From: Microvirga rosea
GTDB lineage: Bacteria; Pseudomonadota; Alphaproteobacteria; Rhizobiales; Beijerinckiaceae
Reading direction: 5' to 3'
Length of the DNA: 64,000 bases
NCBI RefSeq assembly: GCF_020595095.1
Contig: NZ_JAJDOP010000001.1
Location: forward strand, 558,001 to 622,000
Made by a program: the position numbers and the translations under genes. The notes under the pieces were generated by a model. That model worked only from the letters and a program-made list of their open reading frames with translations. It was not told the origin of the DNA and did no database searches. Shown here one piece after another: positions 16,900 to 27,057 of this stretch. Numbering within the stretch: the stretch's first letter is position 1; every line of letters starts with the position of its first letter.

Positions 16900-19800
16900 T
16901 CACGTCACATGCCTTCGCATCACCCGGCGCATTACCCGGGAGACTTCGTCGATCGTATAGGGCTTGTGGAGCAGCTCGAAGCCGTGGCGGCCTTCTTCCG
17001 CCAGAACATGGCTGTAGCCCGAGGTGAGAATCACCGGGATATGCGGGTAGCGTTGCCGGATCTTCTGGCCGAGCTCGACGCCGCTCGTCCCGGGCATGAC
17101 CACATCGGAGAACACCACATCGAACCGCCCCGCATCCTCCTCGAGCAGGTTGAGCGCCTCGGCGGCGTTCGTGGCCCACGTGGTGGCATAACCGAGATCC
17201 TGCAGCAGCTGGGTGGAAAACCGACCGACGTCGAGATTGTCCTCGACCACCAGGACACGGCATCCGCGCCCTTCCTCGGTCGGTTCCGTGCCGGGCCCAT
17301 GGGGGCTAATCTCCGGCGCGACGTCGCGCTCCGTCCGCGGCAGGTAAAGGGTGAAGGTCGTGCCAGCCCCGATAACACTCTCGACCGCCACATCACCGCC
17401 GGATTGCTTGGCAAAGCCGTAGACCTGGCTTAGCCCTAGACCCGTCCCCTTGCCCACGTCCTTCGTGGTGAAGAAGGGCTCGAAGATCTGGTTGAGCTTC
17501 TCCACCGGAATGCCCGATCCCGTGTCGCTGATCGAAATCGCCACGAACTTGCCGGGGCTGCCCGCATGTCCGCGAACCGGCGGCATCCGGGACAAGGCGT
17601 CCACATGAATCCGGAGCGTTCCCTCGCCGTTCATGGCGTCGCGGGCATTGACGGCCATGTTCACGAGGGCCGTCTCGAACTGGGTGACGTCGGTCTCCAC
17701 GAAGCAGCGCTCGCAGGCGATGTCCGCCACAATCCGAATGCGCGAACCCACGATGGTACGCAGCATATCGGTGACGGCCCGGATGCGTTCGGGCACGTCG
17801 AACACCACGGGCTTGAGCGCCTGCCGCCTGGCGAAGGCGAGAAGCTGGCCCGTGAGCTTGGAGGCGCGATCGACCGTGTCCGAAATGGCGTCGATATACC
17901 GGTTGCGCCGCTCCTCGGGCAGGTTGGGACGGCGCAGGAAATCGATCGATGAACGGATGATGGTCAGCAGGTTGTTGAAGTCGTGCGCCACGCCGCCCGT
18001 CAGCTGCCCCACCGCCTCCATCTTCTGCGCTTGGCGCAGGGCTTCCTCCGCGTGGCGATACTCGGTCACGTCGCGGCCAATTCCATAGAATACGCCGTCG
18101 CCCGGAACGCCAGTCCAGGAGATGATCCGGTAGCTGCCGTCCGCATGCCGGAGCCGGTCTTCAAAGTCCACGAGACGCTCGCCCTTGGCCAGCTTCTCGA
18201 TGGCCTGCACCAGCCTCGGCCGATCCGCCGGATGAGTAATGTCCATCATGTGAGCGCTCAGCAGTGCGTCCTCGTCATAGCCGAGCACCCGCGACCATGC
18301 CGGGTTCACGGACCGCCGGATTCCGTCAAAACCGAAGACTCCCATGAGTTCGTTCGAGTTCTGCCAGATCCGGTCCCGTTCCTCTGTCCGCTCGGCGATC
18401 TCCCGTTCGAGTTCCTCGCGGGAGCGCGCCAGCACCTCTCGGGCTTCGACGATTTCCTGAATGTCCGTGCAGGTGCCGAACCAGCGGGTGATGCGGCCCT
18501 GGTCGTCGCGCACCGGCTGAGCCCGGCCCAGAACCCAGCGGTATTGTCCCGACCGGTGCCTCAGCCGATACTCGATCCTGTAGGGCTCTCCCGTCGCGAG
18601 GCAGTGCCGCCAGGTGGCCCAGGTGCGCTCCCTGTCATCGGGATGGAACATTTCGGCCCAGGCAGCGCCGTCCGTCGCGCCCTCGGGTACGCCGGTGAAA
18701 TCATACCAGCGCTGATTATAGAAATCGTGATAGCCGTCCGGCCGCGTCGACCAGACCATCTGATCGATGGAGTTGGCGATTGCCTGAAAGCGCTCTTCGC
18801 TCTCCCGCAGTGCCGTTTCCACCTCCCGCCGCGCCGTGAGGTCGATCGTGACCACCAGGAGATTGCTGCTTTGATCCGCAAGGCGGCTGAGGCGGGTCAC
18901 GCTGCTGTTCGCCCAGACCGCTGTGCCATCGGGCCGCAGGTAGCGCTTGTCGAGCGTGGCGGGCTCTCCGGTTTCCAGGGTTTGCGCCACCGCGCTGAGG
19001 CTCGGGATGGCATCGTCCACGTGGGTGACATCGGAAATTCGGCAGCCCAGAAGCTCCTCGCGGGAGCGCCCCAGGATGCGGCAGAGCTCGTCGTTCACTT
19101 CCACGAAGCGACCGTTCGAATCCACCTCCGACAGGCCGACGGTGGCCTGAGCGAAAATCGCGCTGAGGCGCGCTTCACTGAGCCGCAATCTTTCCTCGGC
19201 TTCCTTGCGGTCCGTGATGTCGAGGACGAATTCGACAGTCTCGCGGCCAATCCTGCGGGCGGCAAACAGCCCCCACCAGCGGGATCCATCCTTGCGGAAA
19301 TACTGTTTTTCGTAAGGGGTGGATTCGCCGTGGAGGGCCACCTCCTGGAGGGCCTGCAGAGAAGGAGCATAGAATTCTTCGGGCGTGAGCTCGCGCCATG
19401 TCTTGCCGAGCGCTTCTTCACGTTTGAATCCGGTCATGCGCAGGAAGGCGTCGTTCGCCTCGGACAGGATGAAATCCTCATCCCTGAACATCACTCCGAC
19501 GGTCCTGATCGCGAAAGCGCCCTGGAGGCGCTCCTCGCTGCGGCGGAGGGCCTCCTCCGCGCGCTTGCGCTCCGTCAGATCGAGCATGGAGCCGATCATC
19601 CGGACGGCCCGTCCCTGTCCGTCGCGGATGACGAATCCCCGGTCATACACAAAGGCTTCCGATCCGTCGGCACGCAGGAAGCGATACTCGGCGCTCCAGT
19701 GTTCCCCGTCGGCCGCAACGACCGATTCGAGGGTCGCGGTCACGCGCATCCGGTCGTCGGGATGGATATGCTCCCGCCACCAGGCTCCCTCCGTCTCGGT

Positions 19801-20502
19801 CTCGGGATAACCGAAGAGAGTCGCAAGGGCCTCGCTCCACCGAATGCGGTCGGTTGCGAGGTCCCAATCCCAGATCGTGTCGTTGGTGGCCCTCGCCGCC
19901 AGCCTGTAACGCTCTTCCGTGTCCCGCAGCGCCGTTTCGCCCCGGCTTCTTTCCAAGGCGACGCCCAGGAGGTTCGCAAAGCCCTGCATGAACGCGATAT
20001 CGGCCTCGCTGAACCGGCTTTCGCCCGGGCTATCCACCTCGATCACACCGAAGCGCCCACCCCTGGAAGCAATCGGAACGTTGATCGAGCGCTTGATGCC
20101 GTGTTGAACAAGCGCCTGCGGTGTCCGGAAGTGGTCTTCCTGCGTCAGGTGAGTGGCGATGACCGGCTCATGACGGCGGAATGCATATCCGGCCGGGCTT
20201 TCCGGATCGGCTCCAGTTCGGGACCCGATGACGTCGGGCTTCCAGCCGACTCCGGCCCTGATGATGAACCGGTCCTCATCGGGCAAATACTCCATGACCT
20301 TGCTGAAGCGGGTCCGCATTCCTTCGGCGCAAAGGCGGGTCGCCTCCTGCAGGAGAATGCCGAAATCCCGCGTCTCAAGCGCGAGGCTCCCGAACCGGGC
20401 CAGCACCTCCTGCTGATGGAGGCGATAGGCGAGTTCGTCGGCCGATGCCTGCGCCCGGTTGGCGGCATTCGACGTGGAGGCTCGCGGTTGTTCATACGTC
20501 AT
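16900..20502 (-). CDS. soluble hybrid histidine kinase: GAF, five PAS, HisKA/HATPase, receiver
   Basis: A 1200-residue multi-sensor kinase with no membrane segment. The N-terminal GAF domain (about 35-200) contains [15 protein letters not shown] and [18 protein letters not shown]. Five PAS/PAC repeats follow (about 200-320, 325-440, 445-570, 575-690, 715-820), several ending in typical DITERK-type linkers. The kinase has its phosphoacceptor at His840 in [17 protein letters not shown], with catalytic motifs DTGSGIP and GTGLGLS. The C-terminal receiver (about 1085-1200) has VVEDN, phosphoacceptor Asp1133 in FSDVVMP and the lysine in LHKPY. No DNA-binding partner is adjacent, so its output is unknown. 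It may share a transcript with the HWE kinase downstream. Confidence 0.93.
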   Translation of the reverse strand: MTYEQPRASTSNAANRAQASADELAYRLHQQEVLARFGSLALETRDFGILLQEATRLCAEGMRTRFSKVMEYLPDEDRFIIRAGVGWKPDVIGSRTGADPESPAGYAFRRHEPVIATHLTQEDHFRTPQALVQHGIKRSINVPIASRGGRFGVIEVDSPGESRFSEADIAFMQGFANLLGVALERSRGETALRDTEERYRLAARATNDTIWDWDLATDRIRWSEALATLFGYPETETEGAWWREHIHPDDRMRVTATLESVVAADGEHWSAEYRFLRADGSEAFVYDRGFVIRDGQGRAVRMIGSMLDLTERKRAEEALRRSEERLQGAFAIRTVGVMFRDEDFILSEANDAFLRMTGFKREEALGKTWRELTPEEFYAPSLQALQEVALHGESTPYEKQYFRKDGSRWWGLFAARRIGRETVEFVLDITDRKEAEERLRLSEARLSAIFAQATVGLSEVDSNGRFVEVNDELCRILGRSREELLGCRISDVTHVDDAIPSLSAVAQTLETGEPATLDKRYLRPDGTAVWANSSVTRLSRLADQSSNLLVVTIDLTARREVETALRESEERFQAIANSIDQMVWSTRPDGYHDFYNQRWYDFTGVPEGATDGAAWAEMFHPDDRERTWATWRHCLATGEPYRIEYRLRHRSGQYRWVLGRAQPVRDDQGRITRWFGTCTDIQEIVEAREVLARSREELEREIAERTEERDRIWQNSNELMGVFGFDGIRRSVNPAWSRVLGYDEDALLSAHMMDITHPADRPRLVQAIEKLAKGERLVDFEDRLRHADGSYRIISWTGVPGDGVFYGIGRDVTEYRHAEEALRQAQKMEAVGQLTGGVAHDFNNLLTIIRSSIDFLRRPNLPEERRNRYIDAISDTVDRASKLTGQLLAFARRQALKPVVFDVPERIRAVTDMLRTIVGSRIRIVADIACERCFVETDVTQFETALVNMAVNARDAMNGEGTLRIHVDALSRMPPVRGHAGSPGKFVAISISDTGSGIPVEKLNQIFEPFFTTKDVGKGTGLGLSQVYGFAKQSGGDVAVESVIGAGTTFTLYLPRTERDVAPEISPHGPGTEPTEEGRGCRVLVVEDNLDVGRFSTQLLQDLGYATTWATNAAEALNLLEEDAGRFDVVFSDVVMPGTSGVELGQKIRQRYPHIPVILTSGYSHVLAEEGRHGFELLHKPYTIDEVSRVMRRVMRRHVT

Positions 20503-20854
20503 GCTGATCGCTCGCTTTTCTGCGAGTTCATGTAACGCATGAGACGGCGCTGGGTCCCGGAGACAGGCGCCCGAGGTCAGGAATCTGGTTCCTGCGGGTG
20601 GGTGCGGGGGCGAATCCCGCCTCGAAGCCGTGCTCTCCGAAACCGGTACGCGGAAGCATCCGCCAGCGGAGCGGTTCCTCAGGCAGGAGCGGAAGGTTTC
20701 GGCGCAAGGGGACAGAGTTGCGCCTTCCGCTCGAGAGCAATCACATTGTCAACACATTGAATGGCCAAGTCCTTGGAGCTTTTGCGCAGTTGAAATCAGT
20801 CGATTCGCTTTTGCGGAATGTAGGCCTAAGAAGTTTTTCCAAGGGAATACGATA
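20503..20854. other. divergent intergenic region between hybrid kinase and CAP/RTX gene
   Basis: About 350 bases that must contain promoters for both flanking genes. Visible structure is limited to a stem GGCGCAA/TTGCGCC at about 20699-20722. An A/T-richer stretch at 20737-20855 ends in AAGGGA before the TTG start of the CAP/RTX gene. An open frame running through it from 20630 has no homology-like character before residue 76, so it was not called coding. Confidence 0.5.
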
Positions 20855-21982
20855 TTGACGACTCCCACTAATCTCGAAACTCTTTTTTTACAGCTGATCA
20901 ACGTGGCACGTGCCAATACGGGCGCGCGGGCTCTGACGTTTGACGGCGAACTTCTTGATTCGTCCGATGCGCACAGTGCCTGGATGGACGCGACCGACAC
21001 CTTCTCCCATACGGGCGTGAACGGCTCGAGCCCCGGCGACCGCATGGCGTCCGCGGGCTACGGCGCGCAGGGCTGGGGCGAAAACATCGCCTATGTGAGC
21101 GGCGACCTGACCGAGGCCACCGTTCGTCAGCTGCACACCAATCTCATGAACTCGCCGGGCCATTACGCGAACATCGTCAACGGCTCGTTCGAGGAGATCG
21201 GCATCGGCCTCAAGGAAGGCACCATCAACGGCTACAAGGTCGTGTTCGTCACGCAGAACTTCGGCACCCCGAACGCCACCGAGCGCGCCGAGCCCGACGA
21301 TGTCGGCACCGTGACGCCCCCGCCGACGGGTGGGACCATTATGGGCACCAGTGGGAACGACGTGCTCGCCGGGACGTCCGGGAACGATGCCATGTACGGG
21401 AGCACGGGCAACGATACGTATTACATCAACCAGACCGGTGACAAAGCCTACGAGCTCGCCGGGCAGGGAACCGATACGGTGATCAGCACCATCAGCTATT
21501 CCCTCGCCGGGCAGGTGGTGGAGAACCTGACGCTGACCGGCAGCGTGAACCTGAACGGCACCGGCAACAGCCTGGGCAACACGCTCATCGGCAATGCCGG
21601 CGCGAACACCCTGAGCGGCGATGCCGGGCGCGACGTTCTCAACGGCAAGGGCGGGCAGGACATCCTGATCGGCGGCGCCGGCAACGACACCTTCGTGTTC
21701 GATACCGCACCGGATGCCAATGGCGATACGATCAACGATTTCGTCCACGGCGCCGACCGGATCAGCCTCAAGGCCATCGATGCGAGTACCCGCGCGGCGG
21801 GCGATCAGGCCTTCACGTTCATCGGCGCGCAGGCCTTTCACAAGGTTGCGGGGGAGCTGCAGGCCTATCAGGCGGGCGGTAACACCTATGTGGCCGGCGA
21901 CGTGAACGGCGACGGCGCGGCCGACTTCGCCATCAAGATCCTCGGCGTTCACAGCTTCGCCAAGGCGGACTTCGTTCTCTGA
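20855..21982 (+). CDS. CAP/SCP-domain protein with RTX calcium-binding repeats, probably type I secreted
   Basis: A 375-residue protein. Residues about 5-138 form a CAP (SCP/PR-1-like) domain with its conserved residues in AHSAWMD, WGENIAYV and SPGHYANI. Residues about 160-275 carry RTX nonapeptide repeats such as GTSGNDVLAG, GSTGNDTYY and GGAGNDTFVF, which fold on calcium. The C-terminal region, with AGDVNGDGAADFAI and a hydrophobic end FVL, resembles serralysin-type secretion signals. There is no N-terminal signal peptide, as expected for a type I secretion substrate. No ABC/MFP exporter is nearby. Start: TTG 20855, supported by CCAAGGGA upstream. Targets outside the cell are unknown. Confidence 0.85.
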   Translation: MTTPTNLETLFLQLINVARANTGARALTFDGELLDSSDAHSAWMDATDTFSHTGVNGSSPGDRMASAGYGAQGWGENIAYVSGDLTEATVRQLHTNLMNSPGHYANIVNGSFEEIGIGLKEGTINGYKVVFVTQNFGTPNATERAEPDDVGTVTPPPTGGTIMGTSGNDVLAGTSGNDAMYGSTGNDTYYINQTGDKAYELAGQGTDTVISTISYSLAGQVVENLTLTGSVNLNGTGNSLGNTLIGNAGANTLSGDAGRDVLNGKGGQDILIGGAGNDTFVFDTAPDANGDTINDFVHGADRISLKAIDASTRAAGDQAFTFIGAQAFHKVAGELQAYQAGGNTYVAGDVNGDGAADFAIKILGVHSFAKADFVL

Positions 21983-21987
21983 CCACA

Positions 21988-22013
21988 AAGCCCCCGGCTC
22001 AAACCGGGGGCTT
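21988..22013 (+). terminator. shared terminator between convergent genes
   Basis: GCCCCCGG (21990-21997) pairs with CCGGGGGC (22004-22011) around CTCAAA, flanked by AAA and TT. The stem is strong and the T-tract short in both directions. It lies between the CAP/RTX gene and the converging MEDS kinase gene. Confidence 0.6.
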
Positions 22014-22058
22014 CGCATCATCCGCGAGGGCGTGCCGGAGGAGGCCCGGTGACGGGAT

Positions 22059-23330
22059 CTATCGCAGAGGAAACCGTAGGACGAAGCGTGTTCCCTCGGC
22101 CGTCTCTTCGGTGATGGTCGCTCCGAGCTGAAGCGCGAGGCTCGACACCAGCCTCAGGCCGGAACGGGAATGCGGATCGGCGTTCGGAGAGGTGATGCCG
22201 ATGCCGTCATCGGACACGGCGAGCGTGCAATCGCCATCCTGGTTCCCGTACTGCACCGTGATCCGTCCGGTCCGTCCCTGGGGGAACGCATGCTTGAGGG
22301 CGTTCGTCACGAGTTCGGTCGTGATCAAGCCCACGGTGACCGCCTGATCGAGGCCGATCTCCCCGTCCTGAGCATCAACCTCGATCGTGACGCGGTTGCG
22401 CTCCGGGCGAAGCTGCAGCAGGTTCTCGCACAAGGTTCCGAGATACCGGCGGATCGGCATACGGGACAGCTCATCGGACGCATAAAGGGCATCGTGCACG
22501 AGCGCGATCGCATCGATCCGCCCGAGAATGTCCGCATAGGTCTGCCGGATATCCTCGGAGCCGCATTGCCGCAACTTCAACCGGACGAGGCTCGAGATCA
22601 CCTGGAGATTGTTGCGGACCCGGTGGTGAACCTCCCGGAACAGCTCGTTCTTCTCCTCCAGCGCACGCTCGAGCTCGGCCGTGCGCTCGCGGACGCGCCG
22701 CTCCAGCTCGGCATTGAGGTTCTCCAGTTCCGATCGAGCGATCTTCAGGGACGCGTCCTCGATCACCTCCCATGCGCCCTGCCGCCGGGAAATCGCGAAT
22801 TGGTGGTTCCGGACGACCTCGATCACGTCGCTGGGCCGGCATCGTCCGAGGCAGTAGCTGCACAGGGCCAGGATCGGCTGGGACGAGAAGCGGGTGTTGA
22901 CCTTGGCCTCATAGTCGGCGAACTCGTCGAAGCCGTCGCATTCGAGCCAGAAGGTGTTTCCGGTCAGCCGCAGGCCCGAATAGCCTTCGCTCACTGCGGT
23001 GCGCGCCCGGCCAAGCCATTGCTCCACGGTCTCGTCAGGGTCGAGATTGCCCGCGCGCAGATACCAGTTCCGGTAGTCAATGATCTCGATCTGGCCGCTC
23101 TTCTCGCGCCGGTCGAGATCAGGCACGGCCGCCCGCAGGGAATCGCGGGCATCCTCCCGGTTGAACGGTTCGGACGTGACCCATAGGCACTTCTCGGAGT
23201 TTTCCAGGCCTGCCTTGAAGAAGGGCACGAGTGCCTCGGCCAGGTCATGGCGATCCTCATAGAACTGGCAGAAGTGAGTTCCCCAGGCCAGATCGCCGAC
23301 GGCCGCAATGCCGCTCGGAGCGCGCGTCAT
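22059..23330 (-). CDS. MEDS-domain sensor histidine kinase (HisKA_2 type)
   Basis: A 423-residue cytoplasmic kinase. Residues about 15-165 form a MEDS (DcmR-like sensory) domain, recognisable from GTHFCQFYEDRHDLAEALVPFF and CLWVTSEP near the start. A coiled coil (about 185-225) leads to a HisKA_2 phosphoacceptor box with His236 in REVHHRVRNNLQVISSL. The HATPase has NALKHAFP and the closing SGLRLVSSLALQLGA. MEDS domains were first noted near methylotroph dichloromethane regulators; the ligand here is unknown. ATG 23330 is chosen for the AAGGAG directly upstream; a longer frame exists but looks non-coding. No response regulator is adjacent. Confidence 0.88.
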   Translation of the reverse strand: MTRAPSGIAAVGDLAWGTHFCQFYEDRHDLAEALVPFFKAGLENSEKCLWVTSEPFNREDARDSLRAAVPDLDRREKSGQIEIIDYRNWYLRAGNLDPDETVEQWLGRARTAVSEGYSGLRLTGNTFWLECDGFDEFADYEAKVNTRFSSQPILALCSYCLGRCRPSDVIEVVRNHQFAISRRQGAWEVIEDASLKIARSELENLNAELERRVRERTAELERALEEKNELFREVHHRVRNNLQVISSLVRLKLRQCGSEDIRQTYADILGRIDAIALVHDALYASDELSRMPIRRYLGTLCENLLQLRPERNRVTIEVDAQDGEIGLDQAVTVGLITTELVTNALKHAFPQGRTGRITVQYGNQDGDCTLAVSDDGIGITSPNADPHSRSGLRLVSSLALQLGATITEETAEGTRFVLRFPLR

Positions 23331-23481
23331 GGAGATCTCCTTGAATGCTTGTCTTGAAAGGCCTGCACCGAGGGCAATCCTTGCCGTCGGGAGGCGCCGA
23401 TGATCGACCACAATAGCCCCAAGCTTCCGCTGCGTCACCTGTTCCGGTGTTGCCGGGAGGGTGCCTGGGGAACGAATCTCC

Positions 23482-23517
23482 CAAAAAAGAAAGGCCCGGG
23501 GACGGCCCGGGCCTTTC
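23482..23517 (-). terminator. Rho-independent terminator after argG
   Basis: On the minus strand a stem of AAAGGCCCGG/CCGGGCCTTT type (23490-23516) is followed by a run of T (the + strand shows AAAAAAG at 23483-23489). It lies 33 bases past the argG stop. Confidence 0.9.
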
Positions 23518-23549
23518 GATGTCGTGAAACGGGAGGCGCCTGAGGCGTC

Positions 23550-24782
23550 CTACAGCCCCAGCTTCTTCTTGCGCTGAGCGAGGGTGCGCAGGCGCAGGGC
23601 ATTGAGCTTGATGAAGCCGGCGGCGTCGCGGTGGTCGTAGGCGACGGCGCCTTCCTCGAAGGTCACCAGCTCCTGGTCATAGAGAGAGTAGGGGCTCTCC
23701 CGGCCGATCAGATGCACGCCACCCTTGTAGAGCTTGAGCTTCACTTCGCCGGTGACGAATTCCTGCGACTTGTCGATCATGACTTGCAGCATCTCGCGCT
23801 CGGGCGAGAACCAGAAGCCGTTGTAGATCAGCTCGGCGTATTTCGGCATCAGCTCATCCTTCAGGTGAGCCGCGCCGCGATCGAGGGTGATCGATTCGAT
23901 GCCGCGATGGGCGAGATAGAGAATCGTGCCGCCGGGCGTCTCGTACATGCCGCGGCTCTTCATGCCGACAAACCGGTTCTCCACGAGATCGAGACGGCCG
24001 ATCCCGTTGATGCGCCCGAGCTCGTTGAGCTTCGCCAGCAGGGCCGCGGGTCCCATCTTCTGCCCGTCGATGGCGACGGGGTCGCCTTTTTCGAACGTGA
24101 TGGAGATCACGGTCGGCTTGTCGGGAGCCGATTCCGGATCGTTGGTGCGCGAATAAACATAGTCCGGCACTTCCGCCGCCGGGTCCTCCAGCACCTTGCC
24201 CTCGGAGGAAGCATGCAGGAGGTTGGCGTCGACCGAGAACGGAGCCTCGCCGCGCTTGTCCTTGGCGATCGGGATCTGGTTCTGCTCGGCGAACGCAATC
24301 AGCGCCTCGCGGGAGCGCAGGTCCCATTCGCGCCAGGGGGCGATGACCGTCACGTCGGGCTTGAGGGCATAATAGCCGAGCTCGAACCGCACCTGGTCGT
24401 TGCCCTTGCCGGTGGCCCCATGGGCGACGGCGTCCGCGCCGACCTTTTCGGCGATCTCGATCTGCTTCTTGGCGATCAGCGGACGGGCGATGGAGGTGCC
24501 GAGGAGGTAGAGCCCTTCGTACTGGGCATTCGCCCGGAACATCGGGAACACGTAATCGCGCACGAATTCATCGCGCAGATCCTCGATGAAGATGTTCTCC
24601 GGCTTGATGCCGAGAAGCTCCGCCTTCTTGCGGGCCGGCTCCAGCTCCTCGCCCTGGCCGAGATCGGCAGTGAAGGTCACGACCTCGCAGCCATAGGTGG
24701 TCTGCAGCCACTTGAGGATGATGGAGGTGTCGAGGCCGCCGGAATAGGCGAGCACGACCTTGTTCACGCGCTTGTCAGCCAT
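23550..24782 (-). CDS. argG: argininosuccinate synthase
   Basis: A 410-residue enzyme that joins citrulline and aspartate with ATP in arginine synthesis. The ATP-pyrophosphatase P-loop [10 protein letters not shown] is at about residues 14-23. [13 protein letters not shown] near 117 and YSRTNDPE are family motifs, and the length is normal. ATG 24782 ([16 protein letters not shown]) is chosen; a 20-residue upstream extension lacks family character. The ribosome site is weak (TTGGAA). The gene stands alone with its own terminator; the divergent isomerase gene begins 221 bases away. Confidence 0.96.
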   Translation of the reverse strand: MADKRVNKVVLAYSGGLDTSIILKWLQTTYGCEVVTFTADLGQGEELEPARKKAELLGIKPENIFIEDLRDEFVRDYVFPMFRANAQYEGLYLLGTSIARPLIAKKQIEIAEKVGADAVAHGATGKGNDQVRFELGYYALKPDVTVIAPWREWDLRSREALIAFAEQNQIPIAKDKRGEAPFSVDANLLHASSEGKVLEDPAAEVPDYVYSRTNDPESAPDKPTVISITFEKGDPVAIDGQKMGPAALLAKLNELGRINGIGRLDLVENRFVGMKSRGMYETPGGTILYLAHRGIESITLDRGAAHLKDELMPKYAELIYNGFWFSPEREMLQVMIDKSQEFVTGEVKLKLYKGGVHLIGRESPYSLYDQELVTFEEGAVAYDHRDAAGFIKLNALRLRTLAQRKKKLGL

Positions 24783-25003
24783 GGGAGAATTCCAAGAAAT
24801 AAAGGACCCGGGCGACTTAGAACGGAAGCTTGGGCGGCGCAACCGCGCATTTTCCGATATGCGCCCAGAGCATTCCGGGTCGGAGGTGGCGCCGCTGTCC
24901 CCGGAAGGCCCGATGGACTAGGGAAAACCGTCATGCGGCGGGATCGGCAAGGGGGAAGCCGATTGCAGCCCCGTCCGGTCCATTGCGAGAGCCCCTGTCA
25001 GCC

Positions 25004-25630
25004 ATGCCAAGGCCTAGTGTCGAATTCTGGTACGAGTTTTCCTCCACCTATTCCTACCTGTCCGCCATGCGCATCGAGGAGGCCGCCGAAGCGGCCGGAG
25101 TGACGGTGCTCTGGCGTCCGTTCCTCCTCGGGCCGATCTTCGGCGCTCAAGGGTGGAGCACGTCTCCCTTCAATCTCTACCCGCTCAAGGGCCGCTACAT
25201 GTGGCGCGACATGGAGCGGGAGGCCGCGCGACTGCGCCTTCCCCTCTGCCGCCCCAACCCTTTCCCGCAGAACAGCCTCCTGGCCGCGCGGATCGCCCTT
25301 GTGGGCCTCGACAGGGGCTGGACGCCGGACTTCACCCGCGCCGTCTTCACGGCCGAGTTCGGCAAGGGGCGCAATATCAGCGATCCGGTCATCCTGTCGG
25401 AGATCCTGACGGCGATCGATGGCGATCCGGAAGCCGTCCTGGCCGCGGCGGAGTCGGAAGCGACGAAGGCGCGCCTGCGCCGGGTGGGGGAAGAGGCCCA
25501 ATCCCGCGGCATCTTCGGAGCGCCCACCTTCCTGGCGGAGGACGGCGAAATGTTCTGGGGTAACGACCGGCTCGATCAGGCTCTCACCTGGGCCGTCGAG
25601 CGCGTGCGGCGCTCCGAGTGGCCCATGTGA
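25004..25630 (+). CDS. 2-hydroxychromene-2-carboxylate isomerase-like protein (DsbA/kappa-GST fold)
   Basis: A 208-residue thioredoxin-fold protein with a helical insertion. The N-terminal VEFWYEFSSTYSYLSAMRIEEAA has the Ser-containing active site of NahD/kappa-GST enzymes rather than a CxxC. FPQNSLLAARIALVG and SRGIFGAPTFL (cis-Pro loop, near residue 171) are typical. Characterised members isomerise hydroxychromene carboxylates with glutathione; here the substrate is unknown. ATG 25004 is used; the frame is open from 24830, but that part has no domain character. It is probably monocistronic, 131 bases before the MFS gene. Confidence 0.85.
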   Translation: MPRPSVEFWYEFSSTYSYLSAMRIEEAAEAAGVTVLWRPFLLGPIFGAQGWSTSPFNLYPLKGRYMWRDMEREAARLRLPLCRPNPFPQNSLLAARIALVGLDRGWTPDFTRAVFTAEFGKGRNISDPVILSEILTAIDGDPEAVLAAAESEATKARLRRVGEEAQSRGIFGAPTFLAEDGEMFWGNDRLDQALTWAVERVRRSEWPM

Positions 25631-25717
25631 CGTCGAAAATTCCCTGATTTCCTCTGCCGATGGGACCTCGCCGCGCATGAGGCGTTGACGGTCAGATCCG
25701 CCCGAACCGCACCATCG

Positions 25718-25747
25718 ACCGATCTTTTACGCAACCGATCTTTCACG
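25718..25747 (+). repeat. 14-bp direct repeat upstream of the MHS-family transporter
   Basis: ACCGATCTTTTACG (25718-25731) is repeated as ACCGATCTTTCACG (25734-25747), 13 of 14 identical with a 16-base period. It ends 14 bases before ATG 25762, so it lies in the 5' leader or promoter. Confidence 0.7.
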
Positions 25748-25761
25748 ACTGGAATGCCGCC

Positions 25762-27057
25762 ATGCTGATGAAGCACGATCCCGCCGACCGCAAGCATCGC
25801 CTGCGCTCCATCCTGGGCGGATCGGCGGGCAACATGGTCGAATGGTACGACTGGTACGTTTATTCGGCCTTCACCCTTTATTTCGCTCCCGTCTTCTTTC
25901 CCAAAGGTGACCAGACCGCTCAGCTCCTCGATGCCGCCGCCATCTTCGCGGTCGGGTTCCTGATGCGGCCGATCGGGGCCTGGATCATGGGCATCTACGC
26001 GGACCGGAAGGGCCGCAAGGCAGGCCTGACGCTCTCCGTCACCCTCATGTGCCTGGGATCGCTCACCATCGCGGTGACGCCCGGTTACGCCACCATCGGA
26101 GCGGCGGCGCCCATCATCCTGGTGCTGGCCCGTCTGGTCCAGGGCATCAGCGTCGGCGGCGAGTATGGGGCAAGCGCCACATACTTGAGCGAAATGGCCG
26201 GCAAGGACCGGCGCGGCTTCTACTCGAGCTTCCAATACGTGACGCTGATTTCCGGGCAGCTTCTCGCGCTCGCCGTGCTTCTGGTGCTTCAGGCGACCCT
26301 CGCGCCCCATGATCTCGAGACCTGGGGATGGCGCATTCCCTTTGCCATCGGCGGCGTTTTGGCGGTCTTCGTGTTCTACCTGCGGCGGGGACTGGCGGAA
26401 ACGCAGTCCTACAAGAACGCTCAGGAGACCAAGGAGGGTCGCTCCGGCGGGTTCGAACTCTTCCGGCGCTATCCGCGTGAGGCGTTCACGGTGCTGGCAC
26501 TGACGGCGGGCGGGACGCTCGCCTTCTACGCCTACACCACCTACCTGCAGAAATTCCTGGTCAATACCTCGGGCTTCAGCCGCGAGACGGCAAGCCAGAT
26601 CACAGCCGCGGCCCTGTTCGTGTTCATGCTGCTCCAGCCCGCGGCCGGCGCCCTGTCGGACAAGATCGGCCGCAAGCCCCTGATGGTCGGCTTCGGCATC
26701 CTGGGCGTGCTGTGCACCTATCCGATCTTCTCGACCTTGAGCCGGACGACGGATCCGTACATGGCCTTCGCCCTCGGACTTGCAGCCCTGGTGATCGTCA
26801 CCGGCTACACCTCCATCAACGCGGTCGTGAAAGCGGAACTGTTTCCGGCTCATATTCGGGCCCTCGGCGTGGCGCTTCCCTATGCGCTCGCCAACACGAT
26901 CTTCGGCGGCACCGCCGAATGGGTCGCTCTCAAGTTCAAGGACGTGGGCATGGAGAGCGGCTTCTTCTGGTATGTCACGGTGCTGATCGGGCTCTCGCTC
27001 ATCGTGTATCTGCGCATGAAGGATACCCGCACGCACAGCCTCATTCACGAGGATTGA
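25762..27057 (+). CDS. MFS metabolite:H+ symporter (KgtP/ShiA-like)
   Basis: A 431-residue 12-segment transporter of the metabolite:H+ symporter family. The N-terminal GNMVEWYDWYVYSAF is diagnostic, as is the loop GIYADRKGRKAGL after segment 2 and LVQGISVGGEYGASATYLSE in segment 4. It is close in style to alpha-ketoglutarate permease KgtP, but shikimate, citrate or proline-type substrates cannot be excluded. The first ATG gives a normal KgtP-like N-terminus. Its last 13 bases overlap the end of the converging LysR gene. Confidence 0.9.
   Translation: MLMKHDPADRKHRLRSILGGSAGNMVEWYDWYVYSAFTLYFAPVFFPKGDQTAQLLDAAAIFAVGFLMRPIGAWIMGIYADRKGRKAGLTLSVTLMCLGSLTIAVTPGYATIGAAAPIILVLARLVQGISVGGEYGASATYLSEMAGKDRRGFYSSFQYVTLISGQLLALAVLLVLQATLAPHDLETWGWRIPFAIGGVLAVFVFYLRRGLAETQSYKNAQETKEGRSGGFELFRRYPREAFTVLALTAGGTLAFYAYTTYLQKFLVNTSGFSRETASQITAAALFVFMLLQPAAGALSDKIGRKPLMVGFGILGVLCTYPIFSTLSRTTDPYMAFALGLAALVIVTGYTSINAVVKAELFPAHIRALGVALPYALANTIFGGTAEWVALKFKDVGMESGFFWYVTVLIGLSLIVYLRMKDTRTHSLIHED

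Noticed and set aside
17983-20535. 850-codon open frame antisense to the hybrid kinase
   Set aside because: Same shadow effect; the minus-strand reading has complete GAF, PAS, kinase and receiver motifs.
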